DNA of 64,000 nt from an uncultured Sinobacteraceae bacterium (GCA_903822975.1 CAIJRD010000012.1:922658-986657); one strand, 5' to 3'; counted from the stretch's first letter, positions 45,057-53,671 are shown. Program-made: numbers and translations. Notes: generated by a model not told the origin, from the sequence alone.

Positions 45057-45789
45057 AGCCGCGCCGCTTCGGATGCGCATTCGCACCCGCGGGGTCGAGC
45101 TTCGCTGTAACCGCCTCCAACCGCCGGACCAGGCCATCGAGCGACCCGACCGTGCCATCGGGTCGTGCGGCCATGCCGCGGTAAATCACGCGCGCGATGC
45201 CGTCGGCGACTTCATCGACATCGAAGTCGCCCTCGCCGCGCAGGAACGCCCAGGTGCGATGCTCGATGCAGCCATGCAGCATGTCGCGCAGCATGTTGGG
45301 CGAGACGTCGCTGAGAAATTCGCCGCTTTCGACCGCTTCGCGACACACCTGCAGCATCTCGTGGGTGAACCTGCGGTTCATCTCGAAGAACGGCGTATTG
45401 CGGTAATTCGGATCGGGGCGCAGCTCCATCAACATGAAGCGTGCGAGTACCGGTTCGCGCTGGATGATGCTCAGCGTGCGCCAGGCCAGATGCCGCAGCC
45501 GGTTCTGCGTGCCGGCGATCGACTCCAGGTGCGAGTCCATCAGCAACTGCTCGCCAAACCAGATCTGCGCCACCTTCACCATCAAATCGCGCTTGTTTTC
45601 GAAGTAGCGATAGATGGTGCCGTCGACCACGCCAGCGCGTCGCGCGATATCCGAGAGCAAGGTTTTCTCGTAGCCCTTTTCGGCGATCACCGCACGCGCG
45701 GCGGCGAGGATGTCCGCGCTGCGGTCGTCGGACGACAGCCGGGTGGCCGCCTTTTTCTTCGCTGCGGATTTTGGCGATCGTGCGGTCAT
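45055..45789 (-). CDS. TetR/AcrR-family regulator
   Basis: A 244-residue TetR-type repressor. A basic N-terminal tail (SPKSAAKKKAATRLSSDDR) is followed by the helix-turn-helix (ILAAARAVIAEKGYEKTLLSDIARRAGVVDGTIYRYFENKRDL) and a helical ligand domain of normal size, similar to fatty-acid- or CoA-ester-sensing members. It is divergent from the reductase-like operon. Its own promoter region holds the palindrome at 45806-45820, 17 bases from the start, which suggests self-control. It is a candidate, not proven, for the protein that binds the nine-site palindrome. Confidence 0.9.
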   Translation of the reverse strand: MTARSPKSAAKKKAATRLSSDDRSADILAAARAVIAEKGYEKTLLSDIARRAGVVDGTIYRYFENKRDLMVKVAQIWFGEQLLMDSHLESIAGTQNRLRHLAWRTLSIIQREPVLARFMLMELRPDPNYRNTPFFEMNRRFTHEMLQVCREAVESGEFLSDVSPNMLRDMLHGCIEHRTWAFLRGEGDFDVDEVADGIARVIYRGMAARPDGTVGSLDGLVRRLEAVTAKLDPAGANAHPKRRG

Positions 45790-45805
45790 GGCTTTAATCT
45801 TAAAT

Positions 45806-45820
45806 GAATGACGTTCATTC
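45806..45820. promoter_or_regulatory. TetR-type palindrome GAATGA-CGT-TCATTC
   Basis: Perfect 6+6 arms around CGT, 17 bases upstream of the TetR start. A degraded match (AATGAACTTCGTTT) lies in the spacer of the reductase-like operon promoter at 45903-45916. Confidence 0.65.
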
Positions 45821-45894
45821 GATATGTCTCGTCGTATCTAATTGATGATACTAGCTTTATATTGATAACTTAGCGTGCATCTATTGAAACACCT

Positions 45895-45923
45895 TTGACA
45901 TTAATGAACTTCGTTTATAGTAT
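45895..45923 (+). promoter_or_regulatory. Sigma-70 promoter of the reductase-like operon
   Basis: TTGACA (45895-45900), a 17-base spacer and TAGTAT (45918-45923). The -35 box is perfect, so the promoter should be strong unless repressed. Operator site 6 (45920-45933) overlaps the -10 box and the start point. A GGAGGAG ribosome site follows at about 45937. Confidence 0.75.
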
Positions 45924-45933
45924 GGATACATAC
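45920..45933 (+). promoter_or_regulatory. Operator-like palindrome (site 6 of 9) at the reductase-like operon
   Basis: GTATGGATACATAC, overlapping the -10 element and probable transcription start of the operon. It is identical to the copy at 18998. Confidence 0.75.
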
Positions 45934-45954
45934 GACGGAGGAGCCTGATCGAAG

Positions 45955-47133
45955 ATGTCCAGAGACGCGATATTCAGCGCTTTCGAACACGCGGCCGAAC
46001 AGCCGCTCGAAAGCGCGCGGGCTTGGAAGCAAGCGCATGGAACGCCCGTGGTCGGCTCGTTCCCGATGCACTTCCCCGGTGAGCTCGCGCACGCCGCCGG
46101 TTGCCTGCCGGTGATTCTGCAGGAGAGCCAGGAACCCATCACCGTCGGCCACGGCATGATCTATCCGTTCTACTGCGGCTACACGCGTAGCGTCGTCGAT
46201 CAGGCCTGCAAGGGCGATTACGATTTTCTCGACGCCATCATGTTCGGCGACCACTGCGTGCAGGTGCTCGGTGCGGCCGACGTGGTGCGCGCAAAGCTGC
46301 CCAACACGCGCGTGCATTTCTACCAGCTGATCTCCTCGATGAGCGATCCCTGGAGCCTGGGGCGCGCGCGCGAAACCTTCCTGCTGCTGCGTGAAGGCCT
46401 CGAAGAGATGATCGGTCACCCGATCGCCGACGACGCGATCCACGCCAGCATCCAACTGTTCAACCAGAACCGCGCGCTGCTGCGCCGGCTCTACGACTTG
46501 CGCCGCGCCGGCACCGCCAACATCACCGCCAAGCAGATGCAGCTCGCGGTGAAGTCGAGCATGGTGATGGACAAGGCCAGCCACAACGCATTGCTGCAAC
46601 AACTGCTCGACGAACTCGAGAGCAGCAGCGATCGGCAGCAGCGCGGCGTGCGTGTGTACCTGTCGGGCCATTTCTGCCAGGCACCGAAGCTCGGCGTGCT
46701 CGACCTGATCGAAGACTGCGGCGGCATCGTGGTCGACGACGATCTGTACCACGGCACGCGTTACATCTCGACCGACGTCAGCGAACAAGGCGACCCGATC
46801 AGCGCGCTCGCCGAGTGGTATCTGGCGCGCAACCTGAAAGTGCCCTGCCCGACGCGGGTCGATCAGAACGCCGACTGGGAGAACTACTTGCTGAAGGCAA
46901 TGGAGAACTCCAATGCCCAGGGCATGATCGTGCTGATGGCGAAGTTCTGCGAACCGCACATGTATTACTACCCCGAGATCAAAGAGGCGTTCGAGCGCCA
47001 CAACATGCCGCATCTGCTGATCGAGACCGAGCATGAATTGACTGCGCTCGAAGGTCTGCGCACCCGCATCGAATCCTTCCTCGAAGTGGTCAAACGCCAG
47101 GCGAATGCCCAGGCCAGGAGAGTCGCAGCATGA
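45955..47133 (+). CDS. 2-hydroxyacyl-CoA dehydratase/benzoyl-CoA reductase family subunit (BcrC-like)
   Basis: A 392-residue subunit of an ATP-driven radical enzyme family. Cysteines suited to ligate a [4Fe-4S] cluster lie in HAAGCLPV, YPFYCGYTRS, GHFCQAP and AKFCEPHMYYYPEIKEAF. Length and the ending LLIETEHEL fit the smaller catalytic subunit (BcrC/HgdB type). Strong promoter and GGAGGAG lie upstream. It is the first of three overlapping or close genes, followed by the BcrB-like subunit and an activase. Dearomatising reduction of an aryl-CoA and dehydration of a 2-hydroxyacyl-CoA are the two family reactions; the substrate is not clear. Confidence 0.9.
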   Translation: MSRDAIFSAFEHAAEQPLESARAWKQAHGTPVVGSFPMHFPGELAHAAGCLPVILQESQEPITVGHGMIYPFYCGYTRSVVDQACKGDYDFLDAIMFGDHCVQVLGAADVVRAKLPNTRVHFYQLISSMSDPWSLGRARETFLLLREGLEEMIGHPIADDAIHASIQLFNQNRALLRRLYDLRRAGTANITAKQMQLAVKSSMVMDKASHNALLQQLLDELESSSDRQQRGVRVYLSGHFCQAPKLGVLDLIEDCGGIVVDDDLYHGTRYISTDVSEQGDPISALAEWYLARNLKVPCPTRVDQNADWENYLLKAMENSNAQGMIVLMAKFCEPHMYYYPEIKEAFERHNMPHLLIETEHELTALEGLRTRIESFLEVVKRQANAQARRVAA

Positions 47134-48485
47134 ACGCACTAGATGCATTGGGCGCCTCGCCGGTCAAGGCCAATCGGCTGAAGACTTCTTCGTTGAACAA
47201 CAAGATGGTCAACGATTATTGGACCGACGTGTTCGACGCGAAGAAGAATGGCCGTCTGGTCTGCTGGTACGAAGGGGTTGCGATCAATCCGCTGATGCAG
47301 GCGGCCGATATCGCCTGGGTCCACGGCGAAGCCTGGTCGGCGCTGCTGGCCGCACGCAACGGTGAAGAAACCGCGCAGACCGCCGCCGAAGGTCGCGGCT
47401 ACATGAAGGAACTGTGTTCCTACGCGCGCACGCATATCGGCTGCGGTGTGATGGCGCAAAAGCGCGGCGCGGAAGCCTCCGGCTCGAGCTTCGCCGATGC
47501 GCTCGGCGCCAACCAGCTCGGTGAGCGTGTGCCCGCACCGGACATGTTCATCAGTGCTTATCCCTATTGCAGCACCGGCCAGCAGTGGGACGAAATGTTG
47601 TTCCGCCTGTTCGGCAAGAAGATCCCGATCTTCAACATTTCGGTGCCCTGGGTCTGGGGCAACAAGAAGGACGCCACGTATCTCGGCGGCGCGGAATTCA
47701 AGGAAGCCACCGCTTTCATGGTTCGGCAGTTGCGCGAGTGCATCAAGTTCATCGAAGAGCAGACCGGCAAGAAGTACAACTGGGACAAGCTCAGCGAGAT
47801 CATGCATTACACCAAGCGCGCCGGTCAGCTGCGCATGGAAGCGATGGATCTGTGCATCGCCAAGCCGGGCCCTGCGAGCTTCTTCGATTGGACGACGAGC
47901 TTGGCACCGGTGAACTTCATTCCGGGCGGACCGGCGATCGTCGACTACTTCGAGCAGGTCAAGGCCGAGATCGAGCAGCGCATTGCTGACGGCGAAGGCT
48001 CGGTGCCGAACGAGAAGTACCGTCTGTTCTGGGACGGCATCATGAACTGGAACAAGATCGGCTGGCTCGCCAACAAGTTTGCCGGCTACGGCGCCAACAT
48101 GGTTGCCGGCCGCTACACGCACATGGGCTTCTGGCACGAGTGGGATCCAATCGATGTAAAGGATCCGCTCGAAGGCATGGCGATCAACTATCTGGTGTGC
48201 CCGATCAACCTGTCGGCGCCGCTGATGATCGAAGAGATCATCAAGCTGTGCCGCAAGTACGAGATCGACGGCGTCGTGCTGCACGCCGCGCGCACCTGCC
48301 GCGCATTTTCGAATCCGCAATACCTGATCGCCGATGCGGTGCAGAAACGCCTCGGTTTGCCGGTGGCGATGATCGAAGGCGACATGGTCGACGAGTCGTT
48401 TTACAAGGACGAGCTGGTCAACAGCCGCGTCGAAGCGATGCTCGAGGCCATCGATGGCCGCCGCCGCGTCGGTATCGCGGCCTAG
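47130..48485 (+). CDS. 2-hydroxyacyl-CoA dehydratase/benzoyl-CoA reductase family subunit (BcrB-like)
   Basis: A 451-residue partner subunit. The segment MKELCSYARTHIGCGVMAQ, YPYCSTGQQWDEMLFRLFGKK and HAARTCRAFSNPQYLIADAVQKRLGLPVAMIEGDMVDESFY are family hallmarks, with three or more cysteines available for the cluster. The start overlaps the stop of the first subunit by 4 bases (ATGA), so production is coupled. Size fits BcrB/HgdA. Such enzymes are oxygen-sensitive, which is notable given the oxygen-requiring hydroxylase three genes away. Confidence 0.9.
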   Translation: MNALDALGASPVKANRLKTSSLNNKMVNDYWTDVFDAKKNGRLVCWYEGVAINPLMQAADIAWVHGEAWSALLAARNGEETAQTAAEGRGYMKELCSYARTHIGCGVMAQKRGAEASGSSFADALGANQLGERVPAPDMFISAYPYCSTGQQWDEMLFRLFGKKIPIFNISVPWVWGNKKDATYLGGAEFKEATAFMVRQLRECIKFIEEQTGKKYNWDKLSEIMHYTKRAGQLRMEAMDLCIAKPGPASFFDWTTSLAPVNFIPGGPAIVDYFEQVKAEIEQRIADGEGSVPNEKYRLFWDGIMNWNKIGWLANKFAGYGANMVAGRYTHMGFWHEWDPIDVKDPLEGMAINYLVCPINLSAPLMIEEIIKLCRKYEIDGVVLHAARTCRAFSNPQYLIADAVQKRLGLPVAMIEGDMVDESFYKDELVNSRVEAMLEAIDGRRRVGIAA

Positions 48486-48521
48486 TCGGAAACAAGGGCC
48501 GTAACAGGCCAGGAGCCGGAC

Positions 48522-49448
48522 ATGAAATCCAGCACCGCGCAGTACGTGATGGGCATCGACTTCGGGTCGACCACTTCGAAAACCGTAATCCTCGATCGCG
48601 CCGGCAACATGGTCGCCAGCGCGATTGCGCACAAGGGCTCGGTCAGCAACGATGGCGCGATGGTGTCGATGGCCGAGGCCTTGCAGCAGGCAGGCATCAC
48701 CGAAGCCGATATCGCGCGCGCAGTGTCGACCGGCTACGGCCGACGCATGCTCGACATCGCCGACAAGTCGTATACCGAGATCACCTGTCATGCCCGCGGC
48801 GCGGTGCATCTGGTGCCGGATGCGCGTCTGGTGATCGATATCGGCGGCCAGGACAGCAAGGTCATCGCGGTCGACGCGAATGGCCTGGTGTCGCAGTTCG
48901 CGATGAACGATCGCTGTGCGGCCGGTACCGGCAAGTTTCTCGAAGCGCTCGCGCGTGCGGTGCAGGTGCCGCTCGAAGAAATGGGCCCGATGGCGATGAC
49001 GGCCGTCGAGCATCTGAGCATTTCCAACATGTGCGCGACGTTCGCCGAAACGGAAGTCGTCGCCCTGCTCGCCGAAGGCAAGCGCAAACACGACGTGCTG
49101 GGTGCGGTGCATGCGGCGATTGCCAGCCGCACGCTCGGTTTGATCGCGCGCGTCGGCAAGCGCGAGCCGGTGGTGATGACGGGTGGCGTTGCCAAGAATG
49201 TCGCCGCGGTGCATCACCTCGAACAAGTGCTCGGCATGAAACTGCGCATTCCGCCTGATCCGCAGATCGCCGGTGCCTTGGGTGCTGCGCTGTTCGCACT
49301 CGATGAAATCACCTCGCCAGATCATGCCGACGAAGAAGATCGCGTCGATACCGAAATGGCCGCCGCGCGCTGCGGCACGCCGACCTGCACGGCGAAGAAG
49401 CCGCTGCCGGCAAACGTGCATCCGCTGCACGGACCGGCGCTGCACTAG
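48522..49448 (+). CDS. Acyl-CoA dehydratase activase/BCR ATPase subunit
   Basis: A 308-residue ASKHA-type ATPase that injects a high-energy electron into the partner enzyme. GIDFGSTTSKTVIL (phosphate loop), IDIGGQDSKVI and TGGVAKN are conserved. The bridging cluster cysteines lie in NDRCAAGTG and SNMCATFAE. Only one activase gene is present, as in 2-hydroxyacyl-CoA dehydratase systems; class I benzoyl-CoA reductases carry two. A 40-residue C-terminal extension with an extra Cys pair (ARCGTPTCTAKK) is unusual. It lies 36 bases after the BcrB-like gene. Confidence 0.92.
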   Translation: MKSSTAQYVMGIDFGSTTSKTVILDRAGNMVASAIAHKGSVSNDGAMVSMAEALQQAGITEADIARAVSTGYGRRMLDIADKSYTEITCHARGAVHLVPDARLVIDIGGQDSKVIAVDANGLVSQFAMNDRCAAGTGKFLEALARAVQVPLEEMGPMAMTAVEHLSISNMCATFAETEVVALLAEGKRKHDVLGAVHAAIASRTLGLIARVGKREPVVMTGGVAKNVAAVHHLEQVLGMKLRIPPDPQIAGALGAALFALDEITSPDHADEEDRVDTEMAAARCGTPTCTAKKPLPANVHPLHGPALH

Positions 49449-49620
49449 GTCGCTGGCACGAATAATCGCGCGTGAACGTCGCCTCGCCACTGACCCACGA
49501 TGTCGTTTGCAATGGCGCTTGCAAAGGCGTTTACAACGTCGAACGCAAATTCGATCGCTTGCCCAACTACTACGCAATTGCGCGACGCGAACGGGCAACG
49601 GGCAATTCGGTGCAGGAATC

Positions 49621-49646
49621 GAAGCCTGCGGCGCACCGCAGGCTTC
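49621..49646. terminator. Perfect 11-bp stem-loop between convergent activase and ADH genes
   Basis: GAAGCCTGCGG and its complement flank CGCA, 24 bases from the ADH stop. It can end transcripts from both directions, though it lacks a T-tract. Confidence 0.55.
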
Positions 49647-49669
49647 GTAGACGTGTTCGGATCGCCGCT

Positions 49670-50779
49670 TCAGAACACCAGCACCGGCTTGATCACATCG
49701 CCGCTGAGCGAGGACTGGGCAGCTTCGTTGATCTGATCGAACGGGAATTTCTTGATCAGGCGATCGAACGGGAACTTGCCTTCCTTGTACCAGCCGGCCA
49801 TGCGCGGAATGAATTCCTGCGGATCGGCATCGCCTTCGACGATGTATTTCACGCCGATGCCGCGCACCAGCATGCTCATCATGTTGGCCGGAACCGTGGC
49901 TTCCGGCGGCGGAACGCCGAGCAGGCCCATCATGCCATTCGGCAGCAGCGCTTCCACGCCCGCCGCGATCACCGCAGGAATGCCGGTGGTGTCGAGGCCG
50001 AAATGCACGCCCGCACCGGTCAGCTCCTTGATCTTCGCCAGCACGTCGGCGGTTTCTTTCGGATTGATCACATGCGTCGCACCGAGCTCCAGCGCGAGCT
50101 TGCCGCGGCCGACGTTCGGTTCCACCACGATCACGGTGCCAGCGCCAACTGCGCGCGCGCCGAGCAAGGCGGACAGACCAACGGCGCCGCCGCCGAAGAT
50201 CGCCAGCGAATCACCCTTCTTGATGCCGAGTGCGTTGACCGCAGCGCCCGCTCCAGTCTGGATGCCGCAGCCGAGCGGCCCGAGGATTTCCAGCGGCAGA
50301 CTCTTGTCGACGACGATGGTGTTGATTTCGCGTGCGACCGCATAGGTGGCGAAGGACGATTGGCAGAAGAACACCGCGTTGAGCGCTTCGCCCTTGCTGG
50401 TAATGGTGGCCGAGCCGTCGACACTGCGCATGCCGGACAGATTGCGCGGATAGAACTCGTAGCAGTACGACGGCAGATGTGCGTCGCAGCTGTGGCAGTG
50501 ACCGCAGGAGTCGAAGCTCATGACGACATGGTCGCCGACCTTGACCTTGCTGACCTTGGCGCCAATGGCCTCGACCACGCCGGAGCCTTCGTGGCCCAGC
50601 ACGATCGGCATCGGCACCGGGAAATGGCCGTCTTTGCAGCCCATGTCGGTGTGGCAGATGCCGGTGCCGACCATTCGTACAAGGACTTCGTCCTCGCGCG
50701 GTGTGGCCACCTCGACATCTTCAATCACCCAAGGGGCTCCCGTCTTGCGGATTACCGCTGCGCGCGCTGCTGTACTCAT
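49670..50779 (-). CDS. Zinc-dependent alcohol dehydrogenase, aryl/allyl-alcohol type
   Basis: A 369-residue MDR-family zinc alcohol dehydrogenase. The catalytic zinc ligands are in GICHTDMG and LGHEGSG, the structural zinc cysteines in SCGHCHSCDAHLPSYC, and the NAD motif is FGGGAVGLSALL. The sequence type matches benzyl-, geraniol- and perillyl-alcohol dehydrogenases. It is divergent from the AlkB/XylM-type hydroxylase with operator site 7 between, so the two enzymes probably act in sequence on a hydroxymethyl group made by the hydroxylase. Confidence 0.9.
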   Translation of the reverse strand: MSTAARAAVIRKTGAPWVIEDVEVATPREDEVLVRMVGTGICHTDMGCKDGHFPVPMPIVLGHEGSGVVEAIGAKVSKVKVGDHVVMSFDSCGHCHSCDAHLPSYCYEFYPRNLSGMRSVDGSATITSKGEALNAVFFCQSSFATYAVAREINTIVVDKSLPLEILGPLGCGIQTGAGAAVNALGIKKGDSLAIFGGGAVGLSALLGARAVGAGTVIVVEPNVGRGKLALELGATHVINPKETADVLAKIKELTGAGVHFGLDTTGIPAVIAAGVEALLPNGMMGLLGVPPPEATVPANMMSMLVRGIGVKYIVEGDADPQEFIPRMAGWYKEGKFPFDRLIKKFPFDQINEAAQSSLSGDVIKPVLVF

Positions 50780-50879
50780 GCTTCCTCCGTTATATCGAGC
50801 TGGTCCAACCGGTCGGGCGCCGCGACTGCCTGCGAAAAAACCTGGGTAAAGCGCGGCGCGACGATTTATTTTAAGAGTT

Positions 50880-50893
50880 GTATGGTGCCATAC
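50880..50893. promoter_or_regulatory. Operator palindrome (site 7 of 9) between ADH and hydroxylase genes
   Basis: GTATGG-TG-CCATAC, a perfect 6+6 palindrome and the most symmetrical of the nine copies. A -10-like TACTAT begins within it at 50891 for the hydroxylase; on the other strand TACAAC can serve the ADH gene. Confidence 0.78.
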
Positions 50894-51021
50894 TATCTAA
50901 CAGGCGTCCAAAGGCGAATTGCCGCGTCTGCGTCTTTGCACGATGCATGGATCGCCTCAGGTTTTCGGCGTCGTTCGGCGCCCATTCGGCAAGCGAAAAA
51001 GCGACAATCAGGAGGGAAGAC

Positions 51022-52143
51022 ATGTTCGACTATTTGAAATATTACGCAGCCGCGGTGCTGTTGGCCGTCGGCTTTACCGGCTTTGCGCTTGGCGGCGATT
51101 ACGTCTGGCTCGGCTTCGCCACGTTTCCGGTGATTACGCTGATCGACTTCTTGCTGCCGCGCGATTTCAGCATGCGCAAGATGAATTCGGCGTTCTGGGC
51201 GAGCATCCCGGTTTGGATCGGCGCGCTCGGACCGATCGGCATCTTCCTGGCATTCGCCTGGCGCATGCACATCGAACAGCTCACCGGCCTGCAACTCCTC
51301 GGCGGCACGCTCAGCAGCGGCTGGCTCGCGCTGATGCCGGGCATCGCCGCGCAGCACGAAATGTTTCATGCGCGCGGAATGATTACCCGCACCATCGGTC
51401 GCTATGCGCAGTTCACGCTGTTCGACGGCATGCGCGACATCGAGCACGTGATCTACCACCACATCGACGTGTCCACACCGGCGGATCTGTCGACCGCTCC
51501 GCGCGGCATGTCGATCTACGCGTACACGCCGAAGGCCGTGGCGGGCACCATCACCTACGCACTCAAGGCCGAGAGCATGGCGCTGCGCAAGCGTGGCCTT
51601 TCGGGTTGGAACTGGCAGCACCGCGCCTGGAAGATTTTCGCGATCCAGGTGGTGTTTCAGTCGATCGTTTTCGCGCTGGCCGGTTGGGTCGGTGTGGTCT
51701 GCGTGCTGGCGGCCATGTTCATGGCGAAGGCCTGGACCGAGTCGTTCAGCTACTTCCAGCACTACGGACAGGTGCGCGTGCCGGGCACGCCGATCGGCCG
51801 CCGCCACGTCTGGAACCATCTGGGTGTCGCTACGCGCCTGCTCGGCTTCGAGCTGACCAACCACGCCGATCACCATCTGAATTCCTACCAACCGTATTAC
51901 AAGCTGGTGCCGCACCGCGAGTGCATCGTGATGCCGAGCGTGTTCGTCTGCTTCCTCGCAGCGCTGGTGCCGCCGGTGTGGGAACACTTCATCATCAAGC
52001 CTGCGCTGAAGCGTTGGGACATGGAGTTCGCTACGCCGGCCGAACGGGAGCTGGCGCGCGAGCAAAACCGGGCGGCAGGCTGGGAAGATTGGTTTGCGCA
52101 GGACCGCCAGGTGCCTGCCGGCATGAAGACCGTCGGCTGCTGA
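51022..52143 (+). CDS. AlkB/XylM-type membrane di-iron hydroxylase
   Basis: A 373-residue integral membrane monooxygenase with six or so hydrophobic segments. The histidine boxes that bind the two irons are HEMFH (112-116), EHVIYHH (141-147) and HADHH (281-285), with SYFQHYG (243-249) as the extra AlkB-family motif. The SYFQHYG form recalls xylene and p-cymene monooxygenases more than long-chain alkane hydroxylases. It would hydroxylate a methyl group with O2 and electrons from a rubredoxin or ferredoxin system not encoded here. AGGAGGG eight bases before the ATG at 51022 decides the start. Confidence 0.9.
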   Translation: MFDYLKYYAAAVLLAVGFTGFALGGDYVWLGFATFPVITLIDFLLPRDFSMRKMNSAFWASIPVWIGALGPIGIFLAFAWRMHIEQLTGLQLLGGTLSSGWLALMPGIAAQHEMFHARGMITRTIGRYAQFTLFDGMRDIEHVIYHHIDVSTPADLSTAPRGMSIYAYTPKAVAGTITYALKAESMALRKRGLSGWNWQHRAWKIFAIQVVFQSIVFALAGWVGVVCVLAAMFMAKAWTESFSYFQHYGQVRVPGTPIGRRHVWNHLGVATRLLGFELTNHADHHLNSYQPYYKLVPHRECIVMPSVFVCFLAALVPPVWEHFIIKPALKRWDMEFATPAERELAREQNRAAGWEDWFAQDRQVPAGMKTVGC

Positions 52144-52342
52144 AGTCGCACGCGGGATTGGTTTGAAACCAGGTGCCGAAGGAATCAAAACTTTTGGCGC
52201 TTTTCGTTTTTAGCGCAACTGGAACGCGTCGAGCCGAAACTGGGGTTCCCGCGTCGTTGACGACACCATCACCGACACATTCGCTGCGTCCGTGTCGAAA
52301 TAGCTCCCCGGCGCAAGAGGGAGAACCATCAGGAGAGCGTAC

Positions 52343-53128
52343 ATGCTGAGCGCACCGGTTGATCATCCGCTGAACCTGGTCACCCAATCCATCCTGACCT
52401 ATGGCAGCTATGGCATCGGTCTGGCTTTGTTCGTCATCGCGGCCGTGTTCGGCAAGCGCGAAAAGACGCCGTTCTATCTGTTGATTCTGTGCGCCTCGGC
52501 GTTCGGCGCGCTCGCCGAACCGCTCTACGACATCGGCTTCATGCTGTATTTCTACACGCCTGGCCTGTGGACCACTTTCACCTCTTACAGCATTCCGCAA
52601 CCGGTCTGGGCCTATAGCGGGTATGTGGTGCTCTACGGCGGGCCGGCGATGTTCATCTGTCGACAGATCAACCGCGGCATGACGCGCAGCACGCTATTCA
52701 AATGGGCCGCAGTGGAACTGACTTGCTCTTGCGTATTCGAGATGGTCGGCATCAACGGCGGCGCCTATTCGTATTGGGGGCCACATGCGTTTCGCATTCT
52801 CCAGTACCCACTGGTGATCGGCGTGCTTGAGACCGCGCAGGTGATCTGCTTCAGCGTCGCCGCCGCACGCCTGCGCGAACAAGCGAAAAGTCCGCTTGCT
52901 CTGCTCGGCCTGTTCGTGCTGTTCCCTTGCACATTTTATTTCGGCAACTTCGGCGCGGGCGCACCCACTATCATCGCGATTCACACCGACAACCCGGCGC
53001 CAGCACTCGTCGCCTTTGCGACCAGCTTGAGCATCGTCTTCGCGGCCTGCCTGGTTTGGGGTGCATCGTTTTTGCTGCCGCAGGCGCAACCGCGCCGCGC
53101 ACAGGGATGGTCCGCCGCGACGGCATGA
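52343..53128 (+). CDS. Seven-helix membrane protein, function unknown
   Basis: A 261-residue protein with about seven hydrophobic segments. Polar and aromatic residues cluster in EPLYDIGFMLYFYTPGLW and EMVGINGGAYSYWGPHAFRILQYPL, which may line a pocket. The general layout recalls AveC-like terpenoid/spirocyclase-type membrane proteins, but I cannot assign it firmly. AGGAGA lies upstream of the ATG. It follows the hydroxylase by about 200 bases on the same strand and may belong to the same pathway, perhaps as a carrier or membrane-bound isomerase. Confidence 0.75.
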   Translation: MLSAPVDHPLNLVTQSILTYGSYGIGLALFVIAAVFGKREKTPFYLLILCASAFGALAEPLYDIGFMLYFYTPGLWTTFTSYSIPQPVWAYSGYVVLYGGPAMFICRQINRGMTRSTLFKWAAVELTCSCVFEMVGINGGAYSYWGPHAFRILQYPLVIGVLETAQVICFSVAAARLREQAKSPLALLGLFVLFPCTFYFGNFGAGAPTIIAIHTDNPAPALVAFATSLSIVFAACLVWGASFLLPQAQPRRAQGWSAATA

Positions 53129-53621
53129 GCACACGCAGGCGGGACCGCTTTTTCGATTCAGGTGGCAGCAGGCTGATTCTCCAGCGCGCGGCGTGCGCGT
53201 GCCGAGAGGCTCTGCGGATTAACGGCTGTATGCCGCTTGCGTGCAGTGCGCGCGAAGCCTGAAAGAACAATCACCGTCGGCTTGATTCTATCTCGTCGTT
53301 GCACGCTCGAACTCGGGGCATGCGGAGAATCTGATCCTCTGGTTTTGCCAGACCACACTGCGCGTTCGCTCGCTCACGATTGCGAGCCACGACTCCCCTC
53401 GCGGATTGCGGGGCGCGGCCACTTATCCATTTTGTTTGCAGCGGGCAAAGGAGGAATAGTCGATGCTTATGCGGACGCGACTACGGCAGGCGGCAATGCC
53501 ACTCGTACGCGACTTGAAATGCCACTCTCACACACCTTGAATCGCAGTGACCTTGAGGAGTGAACGCCGTCGAGGCAACTTCCAATTACACGGACGCAAG
53601 CTTCATCGCGGGGGCCAAAAC
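53129..53621. other. 493-base interval without a supported gene
   Basis: Both strands were read. Open frames are short and poor in codon character. The interval is less GC-rich than its neighbours in parts. No palindrome or repeat of note was found before the terminator at 53622. Confidence 0.4.
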
Positions 53622-53647
53622 AAATGCCCGGCGAAAGCCGGGCATTT
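53622..53647 (-). terminator. Bidirectional intrinsic terminator
   Basis: AAATGCCCGGC and GCCGGGCATTT form a perfect 11-bp stem with a GAAA loop. TTT and TTTT runs flank both sides, so it can stop the minus-strand secreted-protein gene and any readthrough from the left. Confidence 0.9.
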
Positions 53648-53671
53648 TCATTGCGAACAAAACTTTTGCGC

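Noticed and set aside
45955..49448. Calling the operon a proven class I benzoyl-CoA reductase
   Set aside because: Only one ATPase gene is present and the family also contains dehydratases and other reductases. Sequence alone cannot choose.
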